64,000 bases of DNA, taken from NCBI RefSeq assembly GCF_000956595.1, contig NZ_JYOO01000001.1, forward strand, positions 186,001 to 250,000. The letters run 5' to 3'. The stretch comes from Priestia aryabhattai B8W22. GTDB lineage: Bacteria; Bacillota; Bacilli; Bacillales; Bacillaceae_H. The translations under genes and the position numbers were made by a program. Below the pieces are notes generated by a model. That model was not told the origin of the DNA and made no database searches. It saw nothing but the letters and a program-made list of their open reading frames with translations. This document shows positions 8,005 through 16,389 of this stretch, piece by piece; position 1 is the first letter of the stretch; each line of letters begins with the position of its first letter.

Positions 8005-9006
8005 TTAATTATGAGGTAATTCCTTTCGATCATTTGCTTGAGGGGGTTTCTCTATCCATCCTCTTTCAATCATAATGTTTCCCCAACTTGTAGTAAGTTT
8101 TAAATCCCTTAGAATAGATGCTTCACAATGTGTTATTACATCTACCCTCATACTTACAGCCATAGCATTGGAGTAATATACCATTGCTAAATTAAACATA
8201 AAACCGGCATGAAATAACATTAATTTATCTGAGAAAGGAGCTATTTTCGAATTTGTAACTTGGGTGTCTAATAACCCTGGAGAATGAAGGTTGTCTTCAT
8301 GTAATATCGAAGAAAAGATACCAATATGTTTGTTGCACAAATTTAAAGCATCACCCATAAATTTATATGCTTTTTTATCCTTAGTTACTTGCTGAAAACC
8401 AAGAATAATCCCCTTTGCTGCAATACTCTTTCTCAAATTAAAATATATATTTGAAGCCTCCATCGTATTTAAAGGCCTCTTCTTCCCTAATATGTCCATT
8501 GCATATCCTAAGTCCGTAATGATTTCACTATTTTGTGGCGTAGAATAATAAGGGTCTCTTTCATAAATTCCTTTAGATAAGAGAATATCAATTGATTTAT
8601 TATAAACGTCCATTGCATCAATATTACATTGATAGTAATGGTTCCGTATATCTTTTCGAACTGAACCACTAAACGACATACCATGTCCTGATAATCCATG
8701 AATTGTCATATCATGTATGTACTGCAGCCAAAAGGAATCCGTAAATAAAGAAGGAGCTTGCAGGTTTACATCTTTATCTGTAAAGCCATTTGGTAGAGGA
8801 AAATCCTCGTTGTTTAAAATCTTCGTTAACACTTTAAGATGCTTTTCAGATAATCCTAAACAAAATTCAAAAAGGGAACGAATTTCGGAGTCTTTAACGG
8901 TTGCTAATACGTATTTGCTAATGCAAATCGCCATTGTTTCCCGAATATATTGTACCCACAGGCTTGTAATTTCTGAGGAAGTTAATCTACTGTCGTTTCT
9001 GCTCAA
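8005..9006 (-). CDS. DUF3231 family protein (second of a tandem pair)
   Basis: A 333-residue paralogue of the preceding gene, sharing LFEFCLGLSEKH, GFTDKDVNLQAPSLF, EDNLHSPGLLDTQVT, PFSDKLMLFH and the PPQANDRKELP ending. The longer frame from 9021 would place the GGAGG ribosome site inside its own second and third codons, so TTG at 9006 (MSRNDSRLTSSE), eight bases downstream of GGAGG, is the start. The 167-base gap between the two genes allows separate transcription. The pair probably arose by tandem duplication and stands divergent from a gerAB gene. Confidence 0.85.
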   Translation of the reverse strand: MSRNDSRLTSSEITSLWVQYIRETMAICISKYVLATVKDSEIRSLFEFCLGLSEKHLKVLTKILNNEDFPLPNGFTDKDVNLQAPSLFTDSFWLQYIHDMTIHGLSGHGMSFSGSVRKDIRNHYYQCNIDAMDVYNKSIDILLSKGIYERDPYYSTPQNSEIITDLGYAMDILGKKRPLNTMEASNIYFNLRKSIAAKGIILGFQQVTKDKKAYKFMGDALNLCNKHIGIFSSILHEDNLHSPGLLDTQVTNSKIAPFSDKLMLFHAGFMFNLAMVYYSNAMAVSMRVDVITHCEASILRDLKLTTSWGNIMIERGWIEKPPQANDRKELPHN

Positions 9007-9195
9007 ATTTGTTACCTCCAATAGGATATAAATGCTACAAATATATTATCCCGATATATTACATTTATGCATTATGGTAACAAATCGCATTCATAGTAAA
9101 GACCACACACTATTAAATCTCCCCCATAGATAGACATAAAAATCTAATGAATATCTAAAAAGCTGCACAATCCATAATAGAGACTCTTATGAAAT

Positions 9196-9224
9196 TCCCT
9201 GTTGCTGAACAAGGGGGTTTTTCT
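9196..9224 (+). terminator. Terminator-like hairpin
   Basis: CCCTGTT-GCTG-AACAAGGG is followed by GGTTTTT. It precedes the dispersed element by about 25 bases although no gene ends just upstream on this strand. Confidence 0.55.
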
Positions 9225-9247
9225 GGTTGGTTCCTTTAAGAGTGTTT

Positions 9248-9276
9248 ATGTTAACTAACGTTGTATATAGTATGCA
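9248..9276 (+). repeat. Dispersed ATGTTAACTA element, copy 4
   Basis: ATGTTAACTAA is followed by TGTATATAGTATGCA. The preceding GGTTCCTTTAAG is nearly repeated before the copy at 24176 (GGTTCCTTTAAT), so similarity extends upstream of the core. Confidence 0.6.
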
Positions 9277-9424
9277 CTTCTCAACCCTTAAAAGTATTAA
9301 AAATAGAAAGTAGGATAGGATGAATAAATAGAATAAATAGGCTAAATGTATTTTAGCAGCACTCACTTAATAAACATATACATACTCATCCATGTAATCG
9401 ATAAAGAGGAGGATACCTTAAACA

Positions 9425-10537
9425 ATGGAGAAAGCCAAAGTTAGTGTTATTCAATTATTTGCCATGATGTTTATTTTCAACCTAGGAACCTCATTAATCG
9501 TAGCTTATGGAATAAACGCACAAAAAGATGCTTGGCTTGCTATCCTTTTAGGGATGTGCATGGGGATGGTTTTATTTTTCACCTATTACTCTTTATTCCG
9601 TCAATATCCAACTCTCCCTCTTACTGGATACGCAAGGAAGATATTTGGTAAATATTTAGGGTGGATTATTGGTTTGTTATACGTCCTAATTTTTTTGTAT
9701 ATGTCTGCTAGAAATGCACGTGACTTTGGCGATTTACTAGTCTCATCAACATTGACAGAGACCCCATTATTAGCTGTCAATTTATCACTGGTTCTTGTAA
9801 TATGTTATGTTCTTTATTTAGGTATTGAAGTGTTAGGAAGAACAGCAGAAGTATTTATTGTTGTCTTGCTGTTCTTGGGGATAGCAGGAAACTTCTTTAT
9901 TTTTATTTCAGGGAATGTTGATTTTCATAAGTTGCAGCCCTTTCTTGAAAATGGATGGAAACTACCTTTAAAGGTGGCTTTTCGAGACGTTTTCTTTTTT
10001 CCTTTTGGTGAAATGATTGCCTTTACAATGTTGCTCCCTCATTTAAACAGACCTAAATTAGTGAAAAGAGTATGGCTATCTGCCATCGTTTCAAGTGGTC
10101 TGATCTTAAGTTGGACAGCAAGCTTAAATATTGCCGTTCTTAGTGTTGATGTAACAAAAAGATCCGTCTTTCCGACGTTAGTAACCATTGGAAAGGTGAA
10201 CCTTTTAGATTTTATAGAAAGACTCGATGCGGTTGTTGTGTTTACGATGTTGCTGACAGTGTTTTTTAAAGTCTCTATCTTTTTGTATGGGGCTGTCATC
10301 GGAATAGTGGATTTATTCAAGTTAAACAATCGTCAACAAATTCTTTTACCAACCGGGGGAATTGTCATCTTTTTATCCATGACCATGGCCTCCAGTTTTC
10401 CAGAACATTTAGAAGAAGGTCATGACGTTTTGCACTATTATTTCATTGGTTTTCATCTGCTTATACCCTTGTTAATGTTTTTAGTTTCCATGGTTCGTAA
10501 TGGTTTCAGGAAAAAAATAGATCGAAACCAAATGTAA
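9425..10537 (+). CDS. GerAB-type spore germination permease, orphan
   Basis: A 370-residue protein with about ten membrane helices of the GerAB/APC-superfamily spore germination permeases, the nutrient-sensing inner-membrane B subunit of germinant receptors. VSVIQLFAMMFIFNLGTS at the start, KDAWLAILLG, YVLIFLYMSARNARDFGDL and FPFGEMIAFTMLLPHL are family positions. GGAGG lies about 12 bases before the ATG. No gerAA or gerAC neighbour is present, so it may act with subunits encoded elsewhere. Confidence 0.88.
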   Translation: MEKAKVSVIQLFAMMFIFNLGTSLIVAYGINAQKDAWLAILLGMCMGMVLFFTYYSLFRQYPTLPLTGYARKIFGKYLGWIIGLLYVLIFLYMSARNARDFGDLLVSSTLTETPLLAVNLSLVLVICYVLYLGIEVLGRTAEVFIVVLLFLGIAGNFFIFISGNVDFHKLQPFLENGWKLPLKVAFRDVFFFPFGEMIAFTMLLPHLNRPKLVKRVWLSAIVSSGLILSWTASLNIAVLSVDVTKRSVFPTLVTIGKVNLLDFIERLDAVVVFTMLLTVFFKVSIFLYGAVIGIVDLFKLNNRQQILLPTGGIVIFLSMTMASSFPEHLEEGHDVLHYYFIGFHLLIPLLMFLVSMVRNGFRKKIDRNQM

Positions 10538-10620
10538 TATAATAACGACTATGCTATATTTCAAAGCCATTGAATTTAAACAAATGCCAAGGGCTTTTTT
10601 GATTACCGAGAAGAAATATT

Positions 10621-10645
10621 ATGGTAACTAGAAACAAAGGTATAT
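10621..10645 (+). repeat. Dispersed ATGGTAACTA element, copy 5
   Basis: ATGGTAACTAG lies about 25 bases after a CAAATGCCAAGGGCTTTTTTG hairpin-like stretch at the end of gerAB. The palindrome is degenerate (GGTATATGTTATTATA). It lies just before the ribosome site of the next small gene. Confidence 0.5.
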
Positions 10646-10674
10646 GTTATTATATTCCAGGAGGCGAGAGAATT

Positions 10675-10863
10675 TTGAATATGGGCTTAGGAGTTATATT
10701 AATATTCGTTGCAATTATCTTTATTTTATGGGGGATATTCTCACGTAAGCAAAAGAATAGAATTGTAAGTAGTACATTATTGGCAGTAGGAACAGTTGCC
10801 TTATTTACAAGCATTCTATTGTTAACTGGAATATACGATCCATATGCTAACCATATTAAATAA
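10675..10863 (+). CDS. Small two-helix membrane protein
   Basis: A 62-residue protein, MNMGLGVILIFVAIIFILWG, then a basic SRKQKNR turn and a second hydrophobic helix. The frame stays open back to an ATG at 10621, but that ATG belongs to the dispersed element. AGGAGG ten bases before a TTG at 10675 fixes the likely start (ATG 10681 is an alternative). No family recognised. Confidence 0.65.
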   Translation: MNMGLGVILIFVAIIFILWGIFSRKQKNRIVSSTLLAVGTVALFTSILLLTGIYDPYANHIK

Positions 10864-10867
10864 AAAC

Positions 10868-10913
10868 CAAATAGGCAGAAGCTTTTTATTTTAAAAAGGC
10901 TTCTGCCTATTTG
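10868..10913 (+). terminator. Strong terminator
   Basis: CAAATAGGCAGAAGC pairs fully with GCTTCTGCCTATTTG around a 16-base AT loop, directly after the small membrane-protein gene. Confidence 0.8.
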
Positions 10914-11039
10914 ATTTCCGATAAGCTCTGTTATATAAATTAGATTTGTATATGATATATAATAAAAAAAGTAAAATTTGGATAAAGGTATTGTTAAAAT
11001 TAATTTTATTATGTAAAATTTTATTATAAAACAGACTAT

Positions 11040-11137
11040 GTGTTACTGGCGTAAACATGGAGGACCATGAGGAAGCACATAGATAACGGCCGTACGCCTG
11101 GGCAAAGTATTTGAACATGAGTTCAAATACTTTTTTT
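11040..11137 (+). promoter_or_regulatory. ZTP (pfl) riboswitch with terminator platform
   Basis: GGCGTA (11048-11053) pairs with TACGCC (11093-11098). Between them are a CATGG-AGGA-CCATG hairpin and an AGGAAGCAC stretch, and the second half carries the highly conserved GGCCGTACGCCTGGGC signature of the pfl motif. A perfect terminator follows at once (AAGTATTTGAAC/GTTCAAATACTT plus T run, 11105-11137), then a ribosome site and an AICAR formyltransferase gene. ZTP riboswitches sense the folate-stress alarmone ZMP/ZTP and turn on such genes, so sequence, terminator position and target agree. Confidence 0.88.
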
Positions 11138-11158
11138 ATTTAGAAAGGAGATTTTTAA

Positions 11159-12325
11159 GTGAAAGAAATTGGTTTACGATATGGGATGAATCCAAATCAA
11201 AGTAAAGCTAAAGTTCAGAATGCTAAGAACACTCCTATTAAAATCTTAAATGGAGAAGCGAGTTATATTAACTTTCTAGATGCATTAAACGCTTTTCAAC
11301 TGGTTCGGGAGCTTCGACAGGCTACTGATCAACCTGCAGCAGCTTCTTTTAAACATGTAAGTCCAGCAGGTGCAGCTGTGTACTCTCCACTAAATGAGAC
11401 ACTTACTGAATCCTATTTTGTTGAAGACCTAGAGCTGTCTCCTTTAGCCATTGCTTATGCAAGAGCGCGTGGGACAGATAGGATGTCTTCATTTGGAGAT
11501 TGTGCTGCTTTTAGTGATGAAGTGGATATAACTGTAGCTAATCTCCTCAAAACAGAGGTTTCTGATATGATTGTTGCACCAAGCTACACTCAAGAAGCAC
11601 TAGAGATTTTGAAACAGAAAAAGAAAGGAAAATATCTAATTTTAGAGATTGATCTAAATTATGTGCCTGATCTAATTGAAAAAAGAACGGTATTTGGCAT
11701 TACTCTAGAACAACAAAGAAATGATGTACAGATTGGGAAAGAAATTTTTAATCATATTGTTACGACTCAATGTGATATCCCTGATCATGCAAAGAGGGAT
11801 CTTCTTGTTGCTCTTATTACATTGAAATATACACAATCAAACTCTATTTGTTTTGCTTTAGATGGCCAAACGATTGGAATTGGTGCTGGACAACAGTCCC
11901 GTATTCATTGTACAAGGTTGGCAGCTGAAAAAGCTGATAACTGGTGGTTAAGACAACATCCAAGAGCTCTTAATATGAAGTTCAAAGAAGGTATTTCTCG
12001 TGTAGAAGTGAATAATGCAATTGATGGATGGCTGAATGATGATATTACTGAAGTAGAAAATGAACAATGGAAAAGGTGTTTTGAAGAGGTACCAGTTAGG
12101 CTAAGTAAGAGTGAAAAACAAGAATGGCTAAAAAGATTAAAAGACGTTTCTTATGCATCCGATGCTTTTTTACCGTTCCGTGATAATATCGATCGTGCAG
12201 CTCAAAGTGGCGTTAAGTATGTGGTTCAAACAGGAAATTCTTTACGAGATGAACAAGTTACACAGGCAGCAAATGAATATGGAATGATTATGGCGCATTC
12301 AGGCATACGTGTATTCCATCATTGA
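11159..12325 (+). CDS. Stand-alone AICAR formyltransferase (PurH C-terminal domain type)
   Basis: The 388-residue product transfers a formyl group from 10-formyl-THF to AICAR to give FAICAR, the penultimate step of purine synthesis. RYGMNPNQ at the start, SFKHVSPAG (the catalytic Lys-His pair is in KHV), TDRMSSFGD, LKYTQSNS and GAGQQSRIHC are AICARFT signatures. The IMP cyclohydrolase half of normal PurH is absent, so it resembles the roughly 390-residue AICARFT-only proteins of some Firmicutes. AAAGGAG precedes a GTG start. It sits under a ZTP riboswitch, suggesting a back-up enzyme for folate shortage. Confidence 0.9.
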   Translation: MKEIGLRYGMNPNQSKAKVQNAKNTPIKILNGEASYINFLDALNAFQLVRELRQATDQPAAASFKHVSPAGAAVYSPLNETLTESYFVEDLELSPLAIAYARARGTDRMSSFGDCAAFSDEVDITVANLLKTEVSDMIVAPSYTQEALEILKQKKKGKYLILEIDLNYVPDLIEKRTVFGITLEQQRNDVQIGKEIFNHIVTTQCDIPDHAKRDLLVALITLKYTQSNSICFALDGQTIGIGAGQQSRIHCTRLAAEKADNWWLRQHPRALNMKFKEGISRVEVNNAIDGWLNDDITEVENEQWKRCFEEVPVRLSKSEKQEWLKRLKDVSYASDAFLPFRDNIDRAAQSGVKYVVQTGNSLRDEQVTQAANEYGMIMAHSGIRVFHH

Positions 12326-12350
12326 GCTATGAATTAAATATAATTAGCCC

Positions 12351-12387
12351 AAAAGAGCCAAGACCTTATAAGGGAACTGGCTCTTTT
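12351..12387 (+). terminator. Terminator after the AICAR formyltransferase gene
   Basis: AAAAGAGCCA pairs with TGGCTCTTTT. The stem has A and T runs on both sides and could serve both converging genes. Confidence 0.8.
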
Positions 12388-12411
12388 ATGACCTTTCCAA
12401 AAATTTGTGTT

Positions 12412-12440
12412 TCGTTAACTAACTCTGTATATTGTATATA
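12412..12440 (+). repeat. Dispersed GTTAACTAA element, copy 6
   Basis: TCGTTAACTAA followed by TGTATATTGTATATA, about 25 bases after the preceding terminator. The first base of the usual ATG is changed. Confidence 0.55.
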
Positions 12441-12455
12441 GTTAAAACAAAAGTA

Positions 12456-13034
12456 TTAAGCCTTTATTTCTTCGGCTAAAGTTTGGATTAATTCTTTTGT
12501 GGTTAAAACCGTAGCAAACTCATTGTCTAAAGTAGCTAGTGACACATTATGTATTTGTTCAGCTGAATAATACGTATTGTCTGCCCCTTTTATTGCAAAT
12601 GCAGCTGTTGCATCTGATACTAAGTACGTTTCAAATCCTAAATTACCACTCATTCGAGTAGTAGTTGAGACACAGTGTGGAGTTGTTAACCCTACTATTA
12701 CAACCTTTTCTATTTGGTTTTCTTTTAAATATTTTTCGAGTCCAGTTCCTATAAATGCACTATTTACTTTCTTTTTAAAGATCGGTTCATTTTCAGCTGG
12801 GAATACAACATCTTTAAAATCTGAGCTTGGTTTACTAGAATGAAAAATCGAATGGTCGTTATCAGATAAGTGCTGAATATGTATAATTGGGTATTTCTTT
12901 TCTCTCCATGTCTTTAAAAGAACTTGAATATTGTCTTCAGCATTAAGGTTATTTCTTATCCCCCACTTTTCATCTTCAAAAGCCCTTTGAACATCGATAA
13001 TAATTAAAGCCGTATTGCTGAAACCTTTTCTCAT
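12456..13034 (-). CDS. Isochorismatase-family cysteine hydrolase
   Basis: A 192-residue enzyme of the isochorismatase-like family. TALIIIDVQRAF supplies the catalytic Asp, KKVNSAF the Lys and GLTTPHCVSTTTR the nucleophilic Cys. Members hydrolyse isochorismate, nicotinamide or similar amides; the actual substrate is unknown. GAGGAG nine bases before ATG 13034 (MRKGFSN) is the start signal; an upstream in-frame start at 13073 lacks one. A second, different family member lies divergently at 13283. Confidence 0.85.
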   Translation of the reverse strand: MRKGFSNTALIIIDVQRAFEDEKWGIRNNLNAEDNIQVLLKTWREKKYPIIHIQHLSDNDHSIFHSSKPSSDFKDVVFPAENEPIFKKKVNSAFIGTGLEKYLKENQIEKVVIVGLTTPHCVSTTTRMSGNLGFETYLVSDATAAFAIKGADNTYYSAEQIHNVSLATLDNEFATVLTTKELIQTLAEEIKA

Positions 13035-13282
13035 ATGTAATTCTCCTCTACTCTTTTCTACATATTTTAACATTTATGTTAGATTGGTGAATTAAAAATA
13101 AGAATTTTATTTAAGTATATAAACTTCTTAGAATCATTATTATATGGGCTATTGGTGCGTACTATATGCACTTCGAAGAAGGATAGATTTCGTAAGTTCA
13201 AGCTATATAATATAGGATTTTAATTTGATATAATATTATTTTGAATTTTTTACCACAAAAATCAATAGGGGGATACAATCAA

Positions 13283-13819
13283 ATGAGTAAAAAAACAGCT
13301 TTGTTGCTTATAGATGTTCAAAACATCATGTTTTCTTATGAAGGTGGATCTTTATGGAATGAACAGCAAGTGCTTCAAAATATTACTTCTCTAAGGGAAA
13401 AAGCGCATCAATCTAATGTACCAATTATCTATATCCAGCATACAGACCCTAGTTCGGATAGTATGCTTAGTGAAGGAAAAGTCACATGGGAAATCCATCA
13501 GGATGTTCGCCCCCTACCAACAGACACAGTTATTCAAAAATCTTCTTGGGACGCATTTTATCAAACAACTTTATATAAAAAACTTCAGGAACTTGAAATC
13601 GGAAAATTAGTCATTGCAGGTATGCAAACTGAGTTTTGTTTGGATACTACTTGTAGAAGAGCATATAGCTTAGGTTATAAAGAGAATATCTTAGTAAAAG
13701 ATGCCCATAGCACATTTGATACGGCTGTGCTTTCAGCTTCTAAAATAGTAGAACATCATAATAATATGCTAGGTGGCAGATTCGTTACACTAAAACAAGT
13801 AAACGAAATTATATTTTAA
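13283..13819 (+). CDS. Isochorismatase-family cysteine hydrolase
   Basis: 178 residues starting MSKKTALLLIDVQNIMF, with catalytic Asp in LIDVQ, Lys in KSSWDAF and Cys in GMQTEFCLDTTCR. AGGGGG lies eight bases before the ATG; the open frame upstream to 13241 has no ribosome site. TEFCLDTTCRRAYSLGY resembles nicotinamidase-related cysteine hydrolases of Bacillus. It is divergent from the paralogue at 12456 but not closely similar, so recent duplication is unlikely. Confidence 0.87.
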   Translation: MSKKTALLLIDVQNIMFSYEGGSLWNEQQVLQNITSLREKAHQSNVPIIYIQHTDPSSDSMLSEGKVTWEIHQDVRPLPTDTVIQKSSWDAFYQTTLYKKLQELEIGKLVIAGMQTEFCLDTTCRRAYSLGYKENILVKDAHSTFDTAVLSASKIVEHHNNMLGGRFVTLKQVNEIIF

Positions 13820-13843
13820 GCTAATAAATAACTTATCACAGGA

Positions 13844-13872
13844 AAAAAACAGCCATTTAAAGGCTGTTTTTT
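13844..13872 (+). terminator. Terminator of the isochorismatase-like gene
   Basis: AAAAAACAGCC-ATTTAAA-GGCTGTTTTTT, a compact stem with U tract right after the stop codon. Confidence 0.85.
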
Positions 13873-13890
13873 GTTCTTGGAACTGTGATT

Positions 13891-13919
13891 ATGGTAACTA
13901 GATTTGTAGATTATAAATA
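13891..13919 (+). repeat. Dispersed ATGGTAACTA element, copy 7
   Basis: ATGGTAACTAG followed by TGTAGATTATAAATA, 19 bases after the terminator. The palindrome is degenerate. Confidence 0.5.
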
Positions 13920-13963
13920 TGAGATAATACAGTAGATTTTATAGATAAAGGGGATAAATTCAG

Positions 13964-14221
13964 ATGACAAAAGCGATAAACCTTTGGTCATTCGTTTTCT
14001 CATTGCTAAGTGTCTGTCTGACTTTCATTACTTTTGCTCATCCATCATTATTAAGATTAAATTTTTATGTAGCAATTGTTGTATTTTTAGTTGGTATTAT
14101 AGGTTTCTTTGGAGTGCATAATTTCAAATCAGCTGTGAGAAGTGTTTTAACCACTATACTTAGTGCCGTATTAATTGTACTTACTGGATGGATTATCTTT
14201 GTTGAAAATCTTTTCTCATAA
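13964..14221 (+). CDS. Small membrane protein, three hydrophobic segments
   Basis: An 85-residue hydrophobic protein starting MTKAINLWSFVFSLLSVCLTF, with a middle FYVAIVVFLVGIIGFFGVH helix and a last VLTTILSAVLIVLTGWIIFV helix. AAAGGGG precedes the ATG by about ten bases. The composition resembles small Bacillus integral membrane proteins of unknown role. It is flanked by two copies of the dispersed element. Confidence 0.7.
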   Translation: MTKAINLWSFVFSLLSVCLTFITFAHPSLLRLNFYVAIVVFLVGIIGFFGVHNFKSAVRSVLTTILSAVLIVLTGWIIFVENLFS

Positions 14222-14312
14222 TTAGTATTTGACTTAGAAATATAAAGAATAGAAAAAAAGACATTTAAGATAAAAGGCTCTTAAAGGCTTCTTTGTGCCG
14301 ATGAGCCGTTTT

Positions 14313-14335
14313 ATGTTAACTACAAACGTATACTT
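14313..14335 (+). repeat. Dispersed ATGTTAACTA element, copy 8
   Basis: ATGTTAACTA is followed by CAAACGTATAC, with only half of the palindrome. It follows a GGCTC/GAGCC hairpin at about 14275-14307. Confidence 0.5.
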
Positions 14336-14396
14336 TTCGGACAAGATATTTAAATCTATTATAGAGTGTTAAAGTAATTATTATCGTTAACAAAAT

Positions 14397-14434
14397 AAAA
14401 AGCCACCCAGTATTTGCAGGACAGGTGGCTTTTT
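14397..14434. terminator. Bidirectional hairpin terminator
   Basis: AAAAGCCACC pairs with GGTGGCTTTT. T-rich on both strands. Confidence 0.75.
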
Positions 14435-14709
14435 ACTATTAAAATGCATGTGCAGAAACATAATAACATGTTTTCTCCATATATACTATTAGCAATTAAT
14501 TTATCATTTAATGGTGAAAAAAAGATGAAAATTAGCCATATTAAAAGGGCATATCATAAGATATGTCCCTAAATAATGACCCAAATGATTATAATCTCTA
14601 ATTTTCCCCATCCATATATCCAATTTAATCACCAATTAACTAATAAGTTAGAAATTCAAATTTCATTTAGAGTACTGTTTCTAAAATTTAGTGAAATATC
14701 CATATATCC

Positions 14710-15270
14710 TTAATTTCCAATTTTTTTAATGATTTTTGCGGGATTACCACCCACCACTACATTGTTGGGTACGTCTTTAGTCACTACTGAGCCAGATGCA
14801 ATAACCACATTGTCTCCTATCGACACTCCTGGATTTATCACTGAACTCCCGCCAATCCATACGTTATCTCCAACAATAATTGGTTTTGCATATTCCTTTC
14901 CTGAATTCCGTTCATTTGGGTCAATTGGATGAGTTGCTGTATAGATATGTACACCGGGACCAAGTAAACAATTATCTCCAAATCTCACTTCACAAATATC
15001 TAGGATGACACAATCAAAGTTTGCAAAAAAGTTTTCGCCAACAAATATGTTATAGCCATAGTCAACTCTAATATTTGGTTCAACATATACGTTTTCCCCA
15101 GTAGAACCGAATAAACCTTTTAATAATTTAATACGCTTATTATCTTCACTCTCTAAAGTTTCATTATATATTCTAACCTGCCTTCTAGCATGTTCTCGAT
15201 CCTTTCTTAATTGCGCGTCTGCAGGATTATACATTTCTCCGTCTAACATCTTTTCTTTTTCAGTCCTCAT
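14710..15270 (-). CDS. maa: Maltose O-acetyltransferase-type sugar acetyltransferase
   Basis: A 186-residue left-handed beta-helix acetyltransferase. The N-terminal [18 protein letters not shown] is the maltose/galactoside acetyltransferase cap, followed by hexapeptide repeats and the catalytic His segment IYTATHPID, and [10 protein letters not shown] at the end. It transfers acetyl from acetyl-CoA to sugar 6-hydroxyls, probably for detoxification of non-metabolised sugars. It lies 68 bases after the fructokinase gene on the same strand and is probably the last gene of the sucrose operon. Confidence 0.88.
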   Translation of the reverse strand: MRTEKEKMLDGEMYNPADAQLRKDREHARRQVRIYNETLESEDNKRIKLLKGLFGSTGENVYVEPNIRVDYGYNIFVGENFFANFDCVILDICEVRFGDNCLLGPGVHIYTATHPIDPNERNSGKEYAKPIIVGDNVWIGGSSVINPGVSIGDNVVIASGSVVTKDVPNNVVVGGNPAKIIKKIGN

Positions 15271-15346
15271 TATTTAAACCCTTTCTTCTAACCCTTTCTT
15301 ATATCGTGAATTTCATACTAATTCCTAATTATAAATACATATTTTC

Positions 15347-16339
15347 TTATGCTAATCTGCCTCTTCGAGTAGCAATAAAATTCATTATATGTTGTTTTCC
15401 AGGTGCTGCGTGAATCGCTCCTTTTACTGAGGCAGTAAGTGCCCCACTTGCATTAGCAAAGGTAAGCAATTGTTGATGGTGTTCACTCACTTTTTGACAT
15501 AGATTTTCGCTCGATATATCAATTGAAAGCAATTGATATAAAAAACCACCTATAAATGCATCACCTGCACCGGTTGTATCTGAAACAGTTACTTTAAATC
15601 CTTTATCCTCAAATTGGTCTCCATTTTTCAAATAAATAATAGCCCCATCTTTTCCTTTTGTATAAACTACTAATTTTACATTGCCAACAAAAAGAGAGTT
15701 AATAGCTTCTCTTTCTCCTTCAATATTGGTTATAAAAAATAATTCTTCATCCGATACTTTCACAATATCTGCTAAAGGTAAAAAGTCTAGAATTGTTCGA
15801 CGACAGCTTTCTTTTTCAGGCCACAAGGGAAGACGAACATTGGGATCAAAACTGACAATCCCCCCTATTTTTTGAAAACCATCTATTACTTTGATATGAG
15901 TTTGTTTCATTGGACTTTCAACTAAATCTACAGAACAAAAATGAAGAAGGTCTCCCTTATTAAACCACTCTACTTTCACCTCGTTTGGTAAAAGTAATAA
16001 GTCAGCTGAATTCTTTCTATAAAAACTGAAATCTCTGTCTCCCAATTTGTCTACAGATACAAATGCCAAACCGGTCTCTCCTTCATCGCATCGAATAATA
16101 TATGAAGTATCTACCCCATTTCCTTTAAGCACATCTACTAAATAATCACCAAAGCTATCATTAGCTATTTTCGTTAGCATAACAGAATTTCCCCCGTATT
16201 TTGCAATCGCAATTGCAACATTCATAGGAGCTCCCCCAGCCACACGTTCAAAACTAGTAACTTCTTTTAAAGACTTTTCTCTTTGAACAGGAATAAAATC
16301 AATTAATGTTTCACCAATACAAAAAACTCTTTTCAACAT
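15347..16339 (-). CDS. Fructokinase (PfkB family)
   Basis: A 330-residue ribokinase-family kinase. FCIGETLIDFIP and GGAPMNVAIAIAKYGG are the sugar-binding N-terminal motifs, SFDPNVRLPLW lies in the middle, and DTTGAGDAFIGGF holds the catalytic Asp. It phosphorylates the fructose released by the upstream GH32 hydrolase to fructose-6-phosphate. The ATG at 16339 follows GGGGTG closely; a GTG two codons earlier is possible. A GAACAAG/CTTGTTC inverted repeat lies in the gap before it. It is in the operon of the GH32 and permease genes. Confidence 0.9.
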   Translation of the reverse strand: MLKRVFCIGETLIDFIPVQREKSLKEVTSFERVAGGAPMNVAIAIAKYGGNSVMLTKIANDSFGDYLVDVLKGNGVDTSYIIRCDEGETGLAFVSVDKLGDRDFSFYRKNSADLLLLPNEVKVEWFNKGDLLHFCSVDLVESPMKQTHIKVIDGFQKIGGIVSFDPNVRLPLWPEKESCRRTILDFLPLADIVKVSDEELFFITNIEGEREAINSLFVGNVKLVVYTKGKDGAIIYLKNGDQFEDKGFKVTVSDTTGAGDAFIGGFLYQLLSIDISSENLCQKVSEHHQQLLTFANASGALTASVKGAIHAAPGKQHIMNFIATRRGRLA

Positions 16340-16355
16340 CTTCACCCCAAAACAA

Positions 16356-16380
16356 TGAACAAGCGTTTGTACACTTGTTC
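16356..16380 (-). other. Intercistronic inverted repeat
   Basis: GAACAAG and CTTGTTC flank a ten-base loop in the 50-base gap between the GH32 and fructokinase genes. It might stabilise an mRNA end or tune expression of the downstream kinase. Confidence 0.45.
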
Positions 16381-16389
16381 ATTCATAGT

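Larger units (their letters stand above)
9007..9424. other. Divergent intergenic region between DUF3231 and gerAB genes
   Basis: It holds promoters for both directions in principle, a hairpin at 9196-9224 and element copy at 9248-9276. Nothing else is recognised. The hairpin in a region between divergent genes has no upstream gene to terminate. Confidence 0.5.
14222..14709. other. Intergenic region with repeat copy and two hairpins
   Basis: It contains an element copy at 14313-14335, a terminator at 14397-14434 and an inverted repeat AGGGCATATC/GATATGTCCCT at 14546-14570 that may terminate the leftward maa-type gene. No reading frame with a ribosome site was found. Confidence 0.55.
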
